Shown here: one piece after another, positions 8,133 through 15,692 of the stretch
Numbering within the stretch: the first letter of the stretch is position 1
Layout of the letters: each line of letters opens with the position of its first letter
Source of the DNA: Firmicutes bacterium UBA1191
GTDB lineage: Bacteria > Bacillota > Clostridia > Peptostreptococcales > Anaerovoracaceae
DNA: 37,116 bases
NCBI GenBank assembly: GCA_002310095.1
Contig: DBYH01000020.1
Span: 67,067 to 104,182 of the forward strand
Reading direction: 5' to 3'
Notes under the pieces: model-generated
Seen by the model: the letters and a program-made list of their open reading frames with translations, nothing else
Databases searched by the model: none
Told to the model about the DNA's origin: nothing
Program-made: the position numbers and the translations under genes

Positions 8133-8621
8133 TTATTTCGCCCTTACATAAACGACAGCATAATCGCTGTCATCATATTCATCTGAATCCACATGGCTCT
8201 CAACGAAAAGGTAACCGTCGCGCAGGGTAAACATCGATTTCTCTTGAAGCGGAGTATCAAGCGGCTCTTCCCCGTTGATCTCGGTAATTTCCGCCGTCAT
8301 AAACCACTGACCGTTTGCCTGTTCGTCTTTTTCCCAGCTAATGACGCGGGTGCCTTTGATGTCCTGATATTCCTTTACGCCGTCTTCTGTAATTGTTATT
8401 GTCTGATCCGGAACCTCAGCGCCGAATGTGTCCTCGAATTCCTCGCCTGTAATGATGTCCTCTTCGTTCAGATTTCCCTGATAATTCGAATCATACGGAA
8501 TCATGCCATAGTACTGCCAGGTGCCGTAAATGTCGTCATTGTCCGCGCCGCTCTGCGAGCACGCCGTGAAACATAACGTCAGCAGAACCGCCGTCATTAT
8601 TATCATTATCCTCTTCATCAT
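8133..8621 (-). CDS. Lipoprotein, unknown function
   Basis: The protein of about 161 residues has a classic lipoprotein signal: two Lys/Arg-containing residues groups, a hydrophobic core, then FTACS with the lipidated Cys near residue 21. The mature part is acidic, rich in Asp, Glu and Tyr. It contains a GTWQYYG motif soon after the Cys and alternating strands suggestive of a small beta-barrel; this is inference only. Two adjacent ATGs are possible starts. The second (8618) sits at a better distance from AAGGAGGT. It is convergent with the preceding membrane protein gene and shares the terminator region. Confidence 0.75.
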   Translation of the reverse strand: MMKRIMIIMTAVLLTLCFTACSQSGADNDDIYGTWQYYGMIPYDSNYQGNLNEEDIITGEEFEDTFGAEVPDQTITITEDGVKEYQDIKGTRVISWEKDEQANGQWFMTAEITEINGEEPLDTPLQEKSMFTLRDGYLFVESHVDSDEYDDSDYAVVYVRAK

Positions 8622-8776
8622 CTACCTCCTTGCAGCTCAGCTGCACCTCATGTGCATTCTACCCTTATTCCATTCCGGCTTCAACTGTCCGTTTCCAGAA
8701 TTCAGGCGACCGGAAACGCTGTTCTGGTGAATAATCAGTAATTTCATTTTATATGCTTGCATTTTCATTTTTATGG

Positions 8777-8782
8777 TATAAT
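8777..8782 (+). promoter_or_regulatory. Extended -10 promoter for the secreted protein gene
   Basis: TATAAT preceded by TGG forms an extended -10 element. No good -35 box is seen at the right distance. The start codon of the secreted protein is about 70 bases downstream. Confidence 0.45.
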
Positions 8783-8852
8783 GAGCGGGAGAAAGGTTGT
8801 TACGTAATTAACAAAAACGCAATCATCATTTTTTATAAAAGGAGGAAGGCAT

Positions 8853-9824
8853 ATGAAGTTGAGAGTAATCAGACTGCTGACGATGGTCGTCATCTCTCTG
8901 GTTGTGACCGTGTCGTTCACATTCGGTGACGTCGAGCTCGATAAGAAAGACATCGGCGATTCAGAACAGACCTTCACAGAGGGCACTCTGTCGCAGGAAC
9001 ATATGGACATGGCAGCCAGCAACTATGAGGCGGCATCGGCAGGGCTGGAGTTTAAGGACTTCGATGAAGATGCTGCTGTCGAAGTGGAACAGCCGCTTCA
9101 GGAAGGCACTCTGTCAGCGGATCAGAAGGCAATACTGGCCAGCACATATAAGGCCGCAAAAGAAGCCATGACCGCTAAGAAAACAAAGTGGGATTCAAGC
9201 AACAAGTTCATCGGCATCGCGAAGCCAAAAAACAATTCGGCATTCTACTTTACAAAGAGCAAGAGAGAAAAGGTCAAAACAAAAGTTAAAGTCCGTGATA
9301 CATGGTACAGCTACTACACCATGCCGGTACTGTTTATCTATGACGTCAAAAAGGGCGACTTGCTTGATGATTATTATTACGGCAGCATAGCGCCGCTCAG
9401 CGGATATGCTACTACTACCGGAAAGATCAAGTTCCCGAAGAAGGCCGGCAAATATGAACTGTGGGCAGTTGCAATGCCTTGCTACGCCGACGGCACATGG
9501 GTCGACGCCGAAAATATACCTCTCGCCTGGGTCAAGGTCAAAATAAGGAAGCTCAAGCCGCCTACAAAGATCAAGGCAAAAGCAGGCAAGAAGAAGGTAA
9601 CCATTACCTTCAAGAAGGCGAAGGGCGCTAAGAAGACTGTCATCTACCGCAGCACCAGCGAGTACGGCAAATACAAGAAAATCGGAACCACAACCGGTTC
9701 GAAGTATGTCGACAAGGGCGTAAAGAAGGGTAAGCATTTCTTCTACCAGCTCCGCACTACAAGACCAAAGACAAAGCTTAAGAGCGGATTCTCAGATCCT
9801 GTTCGCAGCAAGAAAGTTAAATAA
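8853..9824 (+). CDS. Secreted protein with internal repeat and C-terminal Fn3-like domain
   Basis: This 323-residue protein has a signal peptide (residues 1 to about 24, cleavage near FTFGD). An acidic segment follows that contains a duplicated unit of about 30 residues (39-68 and 80-109, both with EGTLS, an ASxY motif and AA). Next is a central region of about 110 residues with aromatic strands. The end is a very Lys-rich fibronectin-III-like domain (about 236-320, with TITFKKAKGAKKTVIYRS and a YQLR strand). The start is supported by AAAGGAGGAAGG. I do not recognise the whole protein; the architecture suggests a surface or cell-wall-associated role. It stands alone between an extended -10 promoter and a strong terminator. 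Confidence 0.85.
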   Translation: MKLRVIRLLTMVVISLVVTVSFTFGDVELDKKDIGDSEQTFTEGTLSQEHMDMAASNYEAASAGLEFKDFDEDAAVEVEQPLQEGTLSADQKAILASTYKAAKEAMTAKKTKWDSSNKFIGIAKPKNNSAFYFTKSKREKVKTKVKVRDTWYSYYTMPVLFIYDVKKGDLLDDYYYGSIAPLSGYATTTGKIKFPKKAGKYELWAVAMPCYADGTWVDAENIPLAWVKVKIRKLKPPTKIKAKAGKKKVTITFKKAKGAKKTVIYRSTSEYGKYKKIGTTTGSKYVDKGVKKGKHFFYQLRTTRPKTKLKSGFSDPVRSKKVK

Positions 9825-9825
9825 T

Positions 9826-9878
9826 GATCAGCCTTGAGGCTGAAACATAAGAGCGGGGCGCGATGCGCCCCGCTTTTG
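9826..9878 (+). terminator. Intrinsic terminator after the secreted protein gene
   Basis: A perfect 10-bp stem, AGCGGGGCGC (9852-9861) and GCGCCCCGCT (9865-9874), is followed by TTTT. A smaller hairpin (TCAGCC / GGCTGA, about 9828-9842) lies just before it. Confidence 0.9.
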
Positions 9879-9921
9879 TTATTGCTGTTGTTTCTTATAT
9901 CAGTCTTCCCGCCTCTGCGTA

Positions 9922-10977
9922 TCAGCCCCGCAGTATCACAACTCCCTTTCCGACGGAGAGGGTGTACCCGTGCGGGAACTCGACGGTCTTGCCGCCGACG
10001 CTGCCCAGAATGATTCTGTCGGCCGCTTCAAGCCGCTCGGCGGTTATATCCTTCGTGAGACCTATCTCGCCGAAAGCCTTAAGCAGGATCCTGTGACGCA
10101 GAGCTTCATGGCAGTCCGCCAGTCCGCGCCAGTCGAGAGCGGCGATGTCCGCCGCGTCGCTAAAGTCGTCCGCGTCCGGTGTCTGTGCCTTCAGCTGCTC
10201 ATATGCGCGCGCTGTCTCTTCCCAGAAGTAATCCTTGTCGGCCGCGGCGATCTTCGCCATCCTCACGAGCCCCTCCTGCAGATTCGAATTGTATTTCTCC
10301 TCGATGAACGGAATCAGGTCCAGTCTGATTTTGTTCCGCGCGTATGTCTCTTCATTGTTGGTGTGATCGGTCACAGGCTCGAGCCCATTTGCCTCGCAGT
10401 AGGCTTCCACGTCCCCGCGCCACACATCGAGCAAAGGCCGGATAACCGGGAATGTTCCGCTCTCGCCCCGGCTCTCCTCTCGGGAGTAAGCCATGCCTGC
10501 GATACCGTCCATTCCGGTTCCCCGCAGTATGCGGAAGAGAACTGTTTCCGCCTGATCGTTGGCGTTGTGCCCGACGGCGATCTTCACACGGCCCGGTCCG
10601 CCCAGCTCGCTCGCCACCTTGTCCGCGACAAGGAAGAACGCGTCGTAGCGCGCCTTGCGACCGGCCTCCTCGCTGGTCATGCCAAGCTCGCTCGCCAGCG
10701 CGTTGCAGTTGACCGTGAAGACGTACGGCGTCAGGCCGAAGCGTTCGCTGAGATTCTCAACGTATTCCTGGTCGGCTTCCGCCGCTCCCGGCCTGAACCT
10801 GTGGTTCACGTGGACAGGATGAATGGTCAGATCCATCTCGTCGGACATACCGAGAAGCACATGAAAAAGGCACACCGAATCGGGACCTCCCGAGAGGCCG
10901 ATGACGATGTGGTCGCCTTTGTCTATGAGGTTGTGTTCGCGAATCGTTTCGCGAATGATCTTCTCAGCTTTCAGCAT
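9922..10977 (-). CDS. tilS: tRNA(Ile)-lysidine synthase
   Basis: TilS attaches lysine to C34 of the CAU-anticodon tRNA-Ile, so that it reads AUA rather than AUG. The N-type PP-loop ATP motif SGGPDS is at residues 29-34, and the downstream VGHNANDQAETVLFRILRGTG stretch is typical of the family. The protein has 351 residues and ends shortly after the middle domain. It therefore seems to lack the C-terminal TilS_C domain of the long E. coli form and resembles the short type. The gene follows prmC by 18 bases in the rho-yqhQ-prmC-tilS series; its Shine-Dalgarno is weak, so coupling to prmC is likely. Confidence 0.93.
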   Translation of the reverse strand: MLKAEKIIRETIREHNLIDKGDHIVIGLSGGPDSVCLFHVLLGMSDEMDLTIHPVHVNHRFRPGAAEADQEYVENLSERFGLTPYVFTVNCNALASELGMTSEEAGRKARYDAFFLVADKVASELGGPGRVKIAVGHNANDQAETVLFRILRGTGMDGIAGMAYSREESRGESGTFPVIRPLLDVWRGDVEAYCEANGLEPVTDHTNNEETYARNKIRLDLIPFIEEKYNSNLQEGLVRMAKIAAADKDYFWEETARAYEQLKAQTPDADDFSDAADIAALDWRGLADCHEALRHRILLKAFGEIGLTKDITAERLEAADRIILGSVGGKTVEFPHGYTLSVGKGVVILRG

Positions 10978-10995
10978 TACTTTCTGTGTTCCCTC

Positions 10996-11925
10996 TTACA
11001 CTTTCCTGCACTTCACAACACGGTCGCGCCCCGCGAGGTCGCGGATGATCTCCGGCTCGCGGAAGTGTCCCGTTTCTCTTATCATATCGCGAAGACTCTC
11101 GCCCTGGTCGTATCCGATCTCCAGCATGAGCCATCCGTCGTTCTTAAGATATCTGTATGAATCCGCGACTATCCTCCTGTAAAAATTCAAACCGTCGCTG
11201 CCGCCGTCCAGTGCCCCGACAGGCTCATGGTCCTTGACCTCGTTCTGGAGGAGCGCGATCAGGCTCGACTTGATGTACGGCGGATTGCTTATAATCATAT
11301 CATAGGTCTTCACGCGTTTGCTCTTTTCCCCGGTGTCGATTGCTTCAAAGAGGTCGCCCTTCAGGAATTCGATTTCAACGCGGTTTGCCTTTGCATTCTC
11401 CCTGGCGAGAGCCAGCGCCTCTTCGCTGATGTCCGTCGCCGTCACAGATAAATCCTCGCATATCTTGGCCAGCGAGATGCCGATGGCGCCGCTTCCGCAG
11501 CACAGGTCGAGCACCTCCTGGACCGGAGGCGAACTGAAAAGGCCCAGCAGTTTGCCCCGGGACTTGTGCCGCGCGCCCGCCGCTGACTTCCTCTCTTCCC
11601 GCAGAATCTTCGCGGCCTCTGTAACCAGCACCTCCGTCTCCTGCCGCGGAATGAGAACGTCCGGACCGACTTTGAAGTCGAAGCCCATGAACTCCTGCTT
11701 CCCCGTTATGTGCTGCAGCGGAATCCTCGAGGCGCGCTTTTCGATAAGCCTGAAGTACTCCTCCTCGGTCTCCTTGTCCGCCTCCTGCTCCTTGTTCAGG
11801 AACAGGATAACTTTGTCGCAGCCCTTCATGAAGCAGTAGAGTTCCTCGGCGTCAATTGCGGCGTCGGGCACTCCTGCCTTTGTAAGTCTGTATTCACCTT
11901 CTTTGATCAGAATCCGTGTCTTCAT
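10996..11925 (-). CDS. prmC: Peptide chain release factor N5-glutamine methyltransferase
   Basis: PrmC methylates the Gln of the GGQ motif in release factors RF1 and RF2 using S-adenosylmethionine. The catalytic NPPY is at residues 214-217 and the SAM-binding loop LCCGSGAIG at about 141-149. The N-terminal helical domain binds the release factor, and the linker IPRQETE is at 92-98. At 309 residues it is slightly long because of a basic insert around 112-130. Its start is two bases from the yqhQ stop codon, so the genes are cotranscribed. The usual partner prfA is not adjacent; tilS follows instead. Confidence 0.94.
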   Translation of the reverse strand: MKTRILIKEGEYRLTKAGVPDAAIDAEELYCFMKGCDKVILFLNKEQEADKETEEEYFRLIEKRASRIPLQHITGKQEFMGFDFKVGPDVLIPRQETEVLVTEAAKILREERKSAAGARHKSRGKLLGLFSSPPVQEVLDLCCGSGAIGISLAKICEDLSVTATDISEEALALARENAKANRVEIEFLKGDLFEAIDTGEKSKRVKTYDMIISNPPYIKSSLIALLQNEVKDHEPVGALDGGSDGLNFYRRIVADSYRYLKNDGWLMLEIGYDQGESLRDMIRETGHFREPEIIRDLAGRDRVVKCRKV

Positions 11926-11926
11926 A

Positions 11927-12955
11927 TTATAAATCCCAAACGTGCGGGTACTCGTATCTCGTTTCCGGTTTTACCGTATAGCTGCGCGGCGGCGTGTCGT
12001 CGCAGACTGCCTTCATCGCTTCAATGGCCACTTCCAGCATCTCGTCATCCGGCTCCGCTGTCGTTATTTTCTGCAGCCACAGACCGGGCATGCTGAGAAT
12101 CTTGACGGCCCAGTTGTCGCTTCTTCCCGCCCATTTGAGCAGTTCGTATGAGAGCCCCGCGACCACAGGAAGCAAAAGCAGTCTCGTCACTATTCTGACC
12201 CACAGGACCGGCCAGCCAAGAAGGACATGGCAAAAGAGCGCGATGATAAAGACGAACATGAGGAAGCTGGTTCCGCACCTCGGATGGAGGGTCGGGTACT
12301 GCCTGCACTCAGCTACAGTCAGACCCTTCATGTCCGGCCCGCCGGTCTGCCTTTGCGGCAGATTCTCGACGGCGTGGATTGTTTTGTGTTCAGCGCCGTG
12401 GAACCTGAAGACCCGCTTCATGTCCGGCATGAAGGAAACCGCCCAGATGTAGCCGATGAACAGAGCGATACGCAAAAGCCCCTCGACCAGGTTGATCCAT
12501 ATGACGTTGTGTGAAATGAGTTTCGCCGCGGACGCAACCCATGTCGGAAGCAGAATGAACAGCCCGATCGAAAATGCCAGCGCGATAATGACTGAAAAAG
12601 TCACCAGCAGCTTCCAGAGAGCTTCGCTTCCGAACTTCTTCTCGAACCACGCCTCGAACTTGCCCTGCTCGTACTCCTCATCCTCATACTGGGCGAGAAT
12701 GTCCGCCGAATCCATGAGGGTCTTCGTTCCGAATACGAGGGCGTCTATGAACGCGACGACTCCACGTATGATCGGCACCTTCATCCACTTGCCGTAGGTC
12801 TTCGTCCTCTTGGTTTCAATTTCTATATTGCCGTTAGGAATGCGCACTGCTAGGGCGGTCTTTTCCTCGCCCTTCATCATGATGCCTTCCATAACGGCCT
12901 GTCCTCCCATCTTTGTCGGACAGGCGTCTTTGATAAATATCTTCTTTAGATCCAT
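11927..12955 (-). CDS. yqhQ: DUF1385 membrane protein YqhQ
   Basis: This 342-residue protein belongs to the DUF1385/YqhQ family, recognised by the N-terminal GGQAVMEGIMMKG signature (residues 17-29) and the central FRFHGAEHKTIHAVE stretch with its paired His residues. Several membrane segments lie between about residues 110 and 275. The function is not established. It is commonly found next to prmC and rho in Clostridia, as here. The start is supported by AAAGGGG just upstream, and only 12 bases separate it from the rho stop codon. Confidence 0.92.
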   Translation of the reverse strand: MDLKKIFIKDACPTKMGGQAVMEGIMMKGEEKTALAVRIPNGNIEIETKRTKTYGKWMKVPIIRGVVAFIDALVFGTKTLMDSADILAQYEDEEYEQGKFEAWFEKKFGSEALWKLLVTFSVIIALAFSIGLFILLPTWVASAAKLISHNVIWINLVEGLLRIALFIGYIWAVSFMPDMKRVFRFHGAEHKTIHAVENLPQRQTGGPDMKGLTVAECRQYPTLHPRCGTSFLMFVFIIALFCHVLLGWPVLWVRIVTRLLLLPVVAGLSYELLKWAGRSDNWAVKILSMPGLWLQKITTAEPDDEMLEVAIEAMKAVCDDTPPRSYTVKPETRYEYPHVWDL

Positions 12956-12967
12956 GCGCCCCTTTGA

Positions 12968-14464
12968 CTATTTGAATCTTACCTTCTGTATTACTTCTAT
13001 GAATGTCTGGTTGTCTCTCGTCATCTGCAGGTTGTCCAGGATGGCTTCCGTGGCCTCCATGTTGTCCCTGCCGCCGAGAGCTCTTCTCATCGCCCATACG
13101 GCCTGCATCTCATCCTGGCTCATGAGCAGATCCTCACGGCGCGTACCGGACTTGGCCAGGTCGATGGCCGGGAATATTCTCTTCTCAGACAATCTTCTGT
13201 CGAGGAAGAGCTCCATGTTGCCGGTGCCCTTGAACTCCTCGTAGATGAGGTCGTCCATGCGGCTGCCCGTCTCAACGAGGGCCGTCGCCAGGATCGTGAC
13301 GCTCCCGCCTTCCTCAAGCTTTCTCGCCGCTCCGAAGAACTTCTTAGGCTTGTGCAAAGCGCCCGGATCGAATCCGCCGCTCAGAGTCTTGCCCGACGGC
13401 GGCACTACCAGGTTGTATGCTCTGGCGAGTCTGGTGATGCTGTCCAGCAGGACAACTACGTCCTTGCCCTGTTCGGCCAGACGCTGGGCTCTGCCCAGAA
13501 CCATTTCCGCGACCTTGACGTGATGCTGAGGCATCTCGTCGAATGTTGAATATATTACTTCGCTCTTCTCGTTGATGAGGCTGCGCTTGAAGTCGGTGAC
13601 TTCCTCCGGCCGCTCGTCCACGAGCAGAACGATCATCTCCACTTCAGGGTAGTGCTTCTCGATACTGTTTGCGATCTTCTTCAGAAGCACGGTCTTGCCC
13701 GCCTTCGGCGGCGCGACTATGAGACCCCTCTGGCCTTTGCCTATCGGCGCGATGAGGTCGATGATCCTCAGGCTCAGCTCGGACCTGCCGTCTTCCATAA
13801 CCAGTTTTTCTCTTGGGAAGATCGGTGTCAGTTTGTTGAAGTCCGGACGCCTGATGGCCGCGCCCGGTTCTTCGTCATTTACGCTCACCACATAGAGCAG
13901 CGCTCCGAATCTGGCGTCGCCTTTCGGCGGTCTGCAGATGCCCTTGACCTTGTCGCCGGTCTTAAGATTAAATCTTCTGATCTGGGCAGGCGCAACGTAA
14001 ATGTCTCTGTCGCTGGTCAGGAAATTGTTGAATCTCAGGAATCCGAATCCGTCCTCGGACATGTCCAGGATGCCCTCCGCTTCATAGCGGTCATCCTTGT
14101 CCGGCACCACCTGATCCGGCACCTTGTCGCCCTTCGTCACGCGGGTTCCCTTGCCGTCTCTGCGGCCGCGCTTCTTGTGGCGCTGATGCTCGGCCTGTTC
14201 CTGGGTTTCTTCGGCAAGCTCTGCGGCCTCGGCTTCTTCCGCAGGCGCCGCAGCGTCAGTTTCTTCAACCGGCTTTTCCGGCGCTGGCTCGACTGCCTTT
14301 GCAGCAGGTTCTTCTTTCGCCGGCTCCTCATCGATCATGAGGGCAGCGATAAGCTCGGCCTTCTTCATTTTTTCATAACCTTTGAGGCCGAATGTCTTGG
14401 CAATTTCCTTAAGTTCAGCTACTTTCTTCGACTTTAAAGTAGCCTCGTCCATCGTTTTCCACAT
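12968..14464 (-). CDS. rho: Transcription termination factor Rho
   Basis: Rho is the hexameric RNA-dependent ATPase/translocase that ends transcription. The 498-residue protein has an N-terminal Rho_N helical domain (about 5-45). A low-complexity Ala/Glu/Pro insertion followed by a basic RHKKRGRR patch (about 46-110) comes next. Then come the cold-shock-like RNA-binding domain (about 125-195) and the RecA-like core with P-loop APPKAGKT (251-258), LLVDERPEEVTDF (about 280-292) and LLDSITRLARA. The insertion makes it longer than the E. coli protein (419), as in many Clostridia and Actinobacteria. The start is supported by AAAGGAC. It heads the rho-yqhQ-prmC-tilS operon. Confidence 0.97.
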   Translation of the reverse strand: MWKTMDEATLKSKKVAELKEIAKTFGLKGYEKMKKAELIAALMIDEEPAKEEPAAKAVEPAPEKPVEETDAAAPAEEAEAAELAEETQEQAEHQRHKKRGRRDGKGTRVTKGDKVPDQVVPDKDDRYEAEGILDMSEDGFGFLRFNNFLTSDRDIYVAPAQIRRFNLKTGDKVKGICRPPKGDARFGALLYVVSVNDEEPGAAIRRPDFNKLTPIFPREKLVMEDGRSELSLRIIDLIAPIGKGQRGLIVAPPKAGKTVLLKKIANSIEKHYPEVEMIVLLVDERPEEVTDFKRSLINEKSEVIYSTFDEMPQHHVKVAEMVLGRAQRLAEQGKDVVVLLDSITRLARAYNLVVPPSGKTLSGGFDPGALHKPKKFFGAARKLEEGGSVTILATALVETGSRMDDLIYEEFKGTGNMELFLDRRLSEKRIFPAIDLAKSGTRREDLLMSQDEMQAVWAMRRALGGRDNMEATEAILDNLQMTRDNQTFIEVIQKVRFK

Positions 14465-14609
14465 ACTAAGAGTCCTTTCAGAATAAATACAGATGGGGGT
14501 TGAATAGATTGATGATAATGATTGATAGTTCGCAATCTGTTAGATTTAACGTGTATATATTACACTATGCGGCGGATTATTTCCAGCACAAAATGCTTTG
14601 GCAACTGAA

Positions 14610-14647
14610 GAGACCGCCCTGTTGCGTGGTGTTCCGCGGGCGGTCTC
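14610..14647 (-). terminator. Intrinsic terminator of hbd
   Basis: A perfect 10-bp stem, GAGACCGCCC (14610-14619) and GGGCGGTCTC (14638-14647), lies 23 bases after the hbd stop codon. The T-run is weak on both strands. Confidence 0.6.
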
Positions 14648-14669
14648 TCGAACGTGAGTTTATTTCTGA

Positions 14670-15518
14670 TTATTTGCTGTAATCGTAGAAGCCTGCGCCG
14701 GTCTTTCTTCCCAGCTTGCCGCCTCTTACCATCTTTCTGAGGAGCGGATGAGGTCTGTACTTAGGATCGCCGTACTCTCTGTACAGTGTCTCCATGATAG
14801 CCAGACATACGTCCAGTCCAATCAGATCGCCCAGAGCGAGAGGGCCCATCGGGTGGTTAGCGCCCAGCTTCATTGCGGTGTCGATGCCTTCCGCGTCGGC
14901 AACGCCGTCAGCCAGAATGCCGATTCCTTCGTTGATCATAGGAATCAGGATCCTGTTTACTACGAATCCAGGAGCTTCCTCAACGTCTACAGGAGTCTTG
15001 CCCAGGTCGCCGCAAAGGTCGATTACTGCCTGGTGAGTTTCCTCTGAAGTTGCCAGTCCCTTTACTACTTCGACCAGCTTCATCATAGGAACAGGATTGA
15101 AGAAGTGCATTCCGATGATCTTGTCAGCTCTGTTTGTCGCGGCAGCGATCTCCGTAATCGAGAGAGCTGATGTATTAGTAGCGATGATTGCCTCAGGCTT
15201 GCAAAGCTCATCCAGCTCGGCGAACAGCGCTTTCTTCGCTTCCATGTCTTCCGTAGCAGCTTCGATTACGAAGTCCGCGTCCTTGATGATGCTGATGTCC
15301 GTTGATCCTGAGATCCTGGCCATTGCAGCGTCCATGTCTTCCTGAGTGATCTTTTCCTTTGCGACCAGCTTGCCCAGGTTCTTCTCGACAGTCGCTCTGC
15401 CGCCGTCAACTGAAGTCTGTCTTCTTGATCTCTGAACTACATTGTAGCCAGCCATAGCGCAGACCTGCATGATTCCAGCGCCCATTGTGCCTGATCCAAG
15501 TACGCCAATTGTTTTCAT
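14670..15518 (-). CDS. hbd: 3-hydroxybutyryl-CoA dehydrogenase
   Basis: This enzyme reduces acetoacetyl-CoA to 3-hydroxybutyryl-CoA with NADH (or the reverse), a step of butyrate-type fermentation. The start at 15518 gives 282 residues and has AAGGAGGA eight bases upstream; an in-frame ATG at 15539 is less likely. The Rossmann motif GSGTMGAGI is at residues 8-16. The catalytic region with HFFNPVPMMKLVEV and the C-terminal NRILIPMINE and GANHPMGPL stretches are all present. One oddity is that residues between NVV and VDGG lack the usual Arg-Asp and read as VQRSRRQTS; another frame restores a more normal sequence (see findings). The gene has its own promoter and a Rex-like operator. Confidence 0.95.
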   Translation of the reverse strand: MKTIGVLGSGTMGAGIMQVCAMAGYNVVQRSRRQTSVDGGRATVEKNLGKLVAKEKITQEDMDAAMARISGSTDISIIKDADFVIEAATEDMEAKKALFAELDELCKPEAIIATNTSALSITEIAAATNRADKIIGMHFFNPVPMMKLVEVVKGLATSEETHQAVIDLCGDLGKTPVDVEEAPGFVVNRILIPMINEGIGILADGVADAEGIDTAMKLGANHPMGPLALGDLIGLDVCLAIMETLYREYGDPKYRPHPLLRKMVRGGKLGRKTGAGFYDYSK

Positions 15519-15548
15519 AATATTATCCTCCTTAGTCAATCGTTAAGA

Positions 15549-15566
15549 TTGTTAAAATATTAACTC
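15549..15566. promoter_or_regulatory. Candidate Rex operator in the hbd leader
   Basis: TTGTTAAAATATTAACTC matches 16 of 18 positions of the Rex consensus TTGTTAA-N4-TTAACAA. It lies just downstream of the predicted transcription start, where a bound repressor would block transcription. Rex senses NADH/NAD+ and is known to control butyrate-pathway genes in Clostridia. A half-site TTCACAA is also present at about 15635-15641, upstream of the promoter. Confidence 0.6.
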
Positions 15567-15580
15567 TTTAAACCGAATCA

Positions 15581-15609
15581 ATTATATACCGCCAACCGTG
15601 CTTTGTAAA
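15581..15609 (-). promoter_or_regulatory. hbd promoter
   Basis: Read leftward, TTTACA (15604-15609) and a perfect TATAAT (15581-15586) are 17 bases apart. Transcription would start near 15574, inside or just before the candidate Rex operator. Confidence 0.7.
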
Positions 15610-15692
15610 GCCTTTTGGCGAATTAAATAAATTTTTCACAAACTTTTTGACCTTTTATGCAAAGGCAGTATACACTCTTCTGTCTGTCCCCG

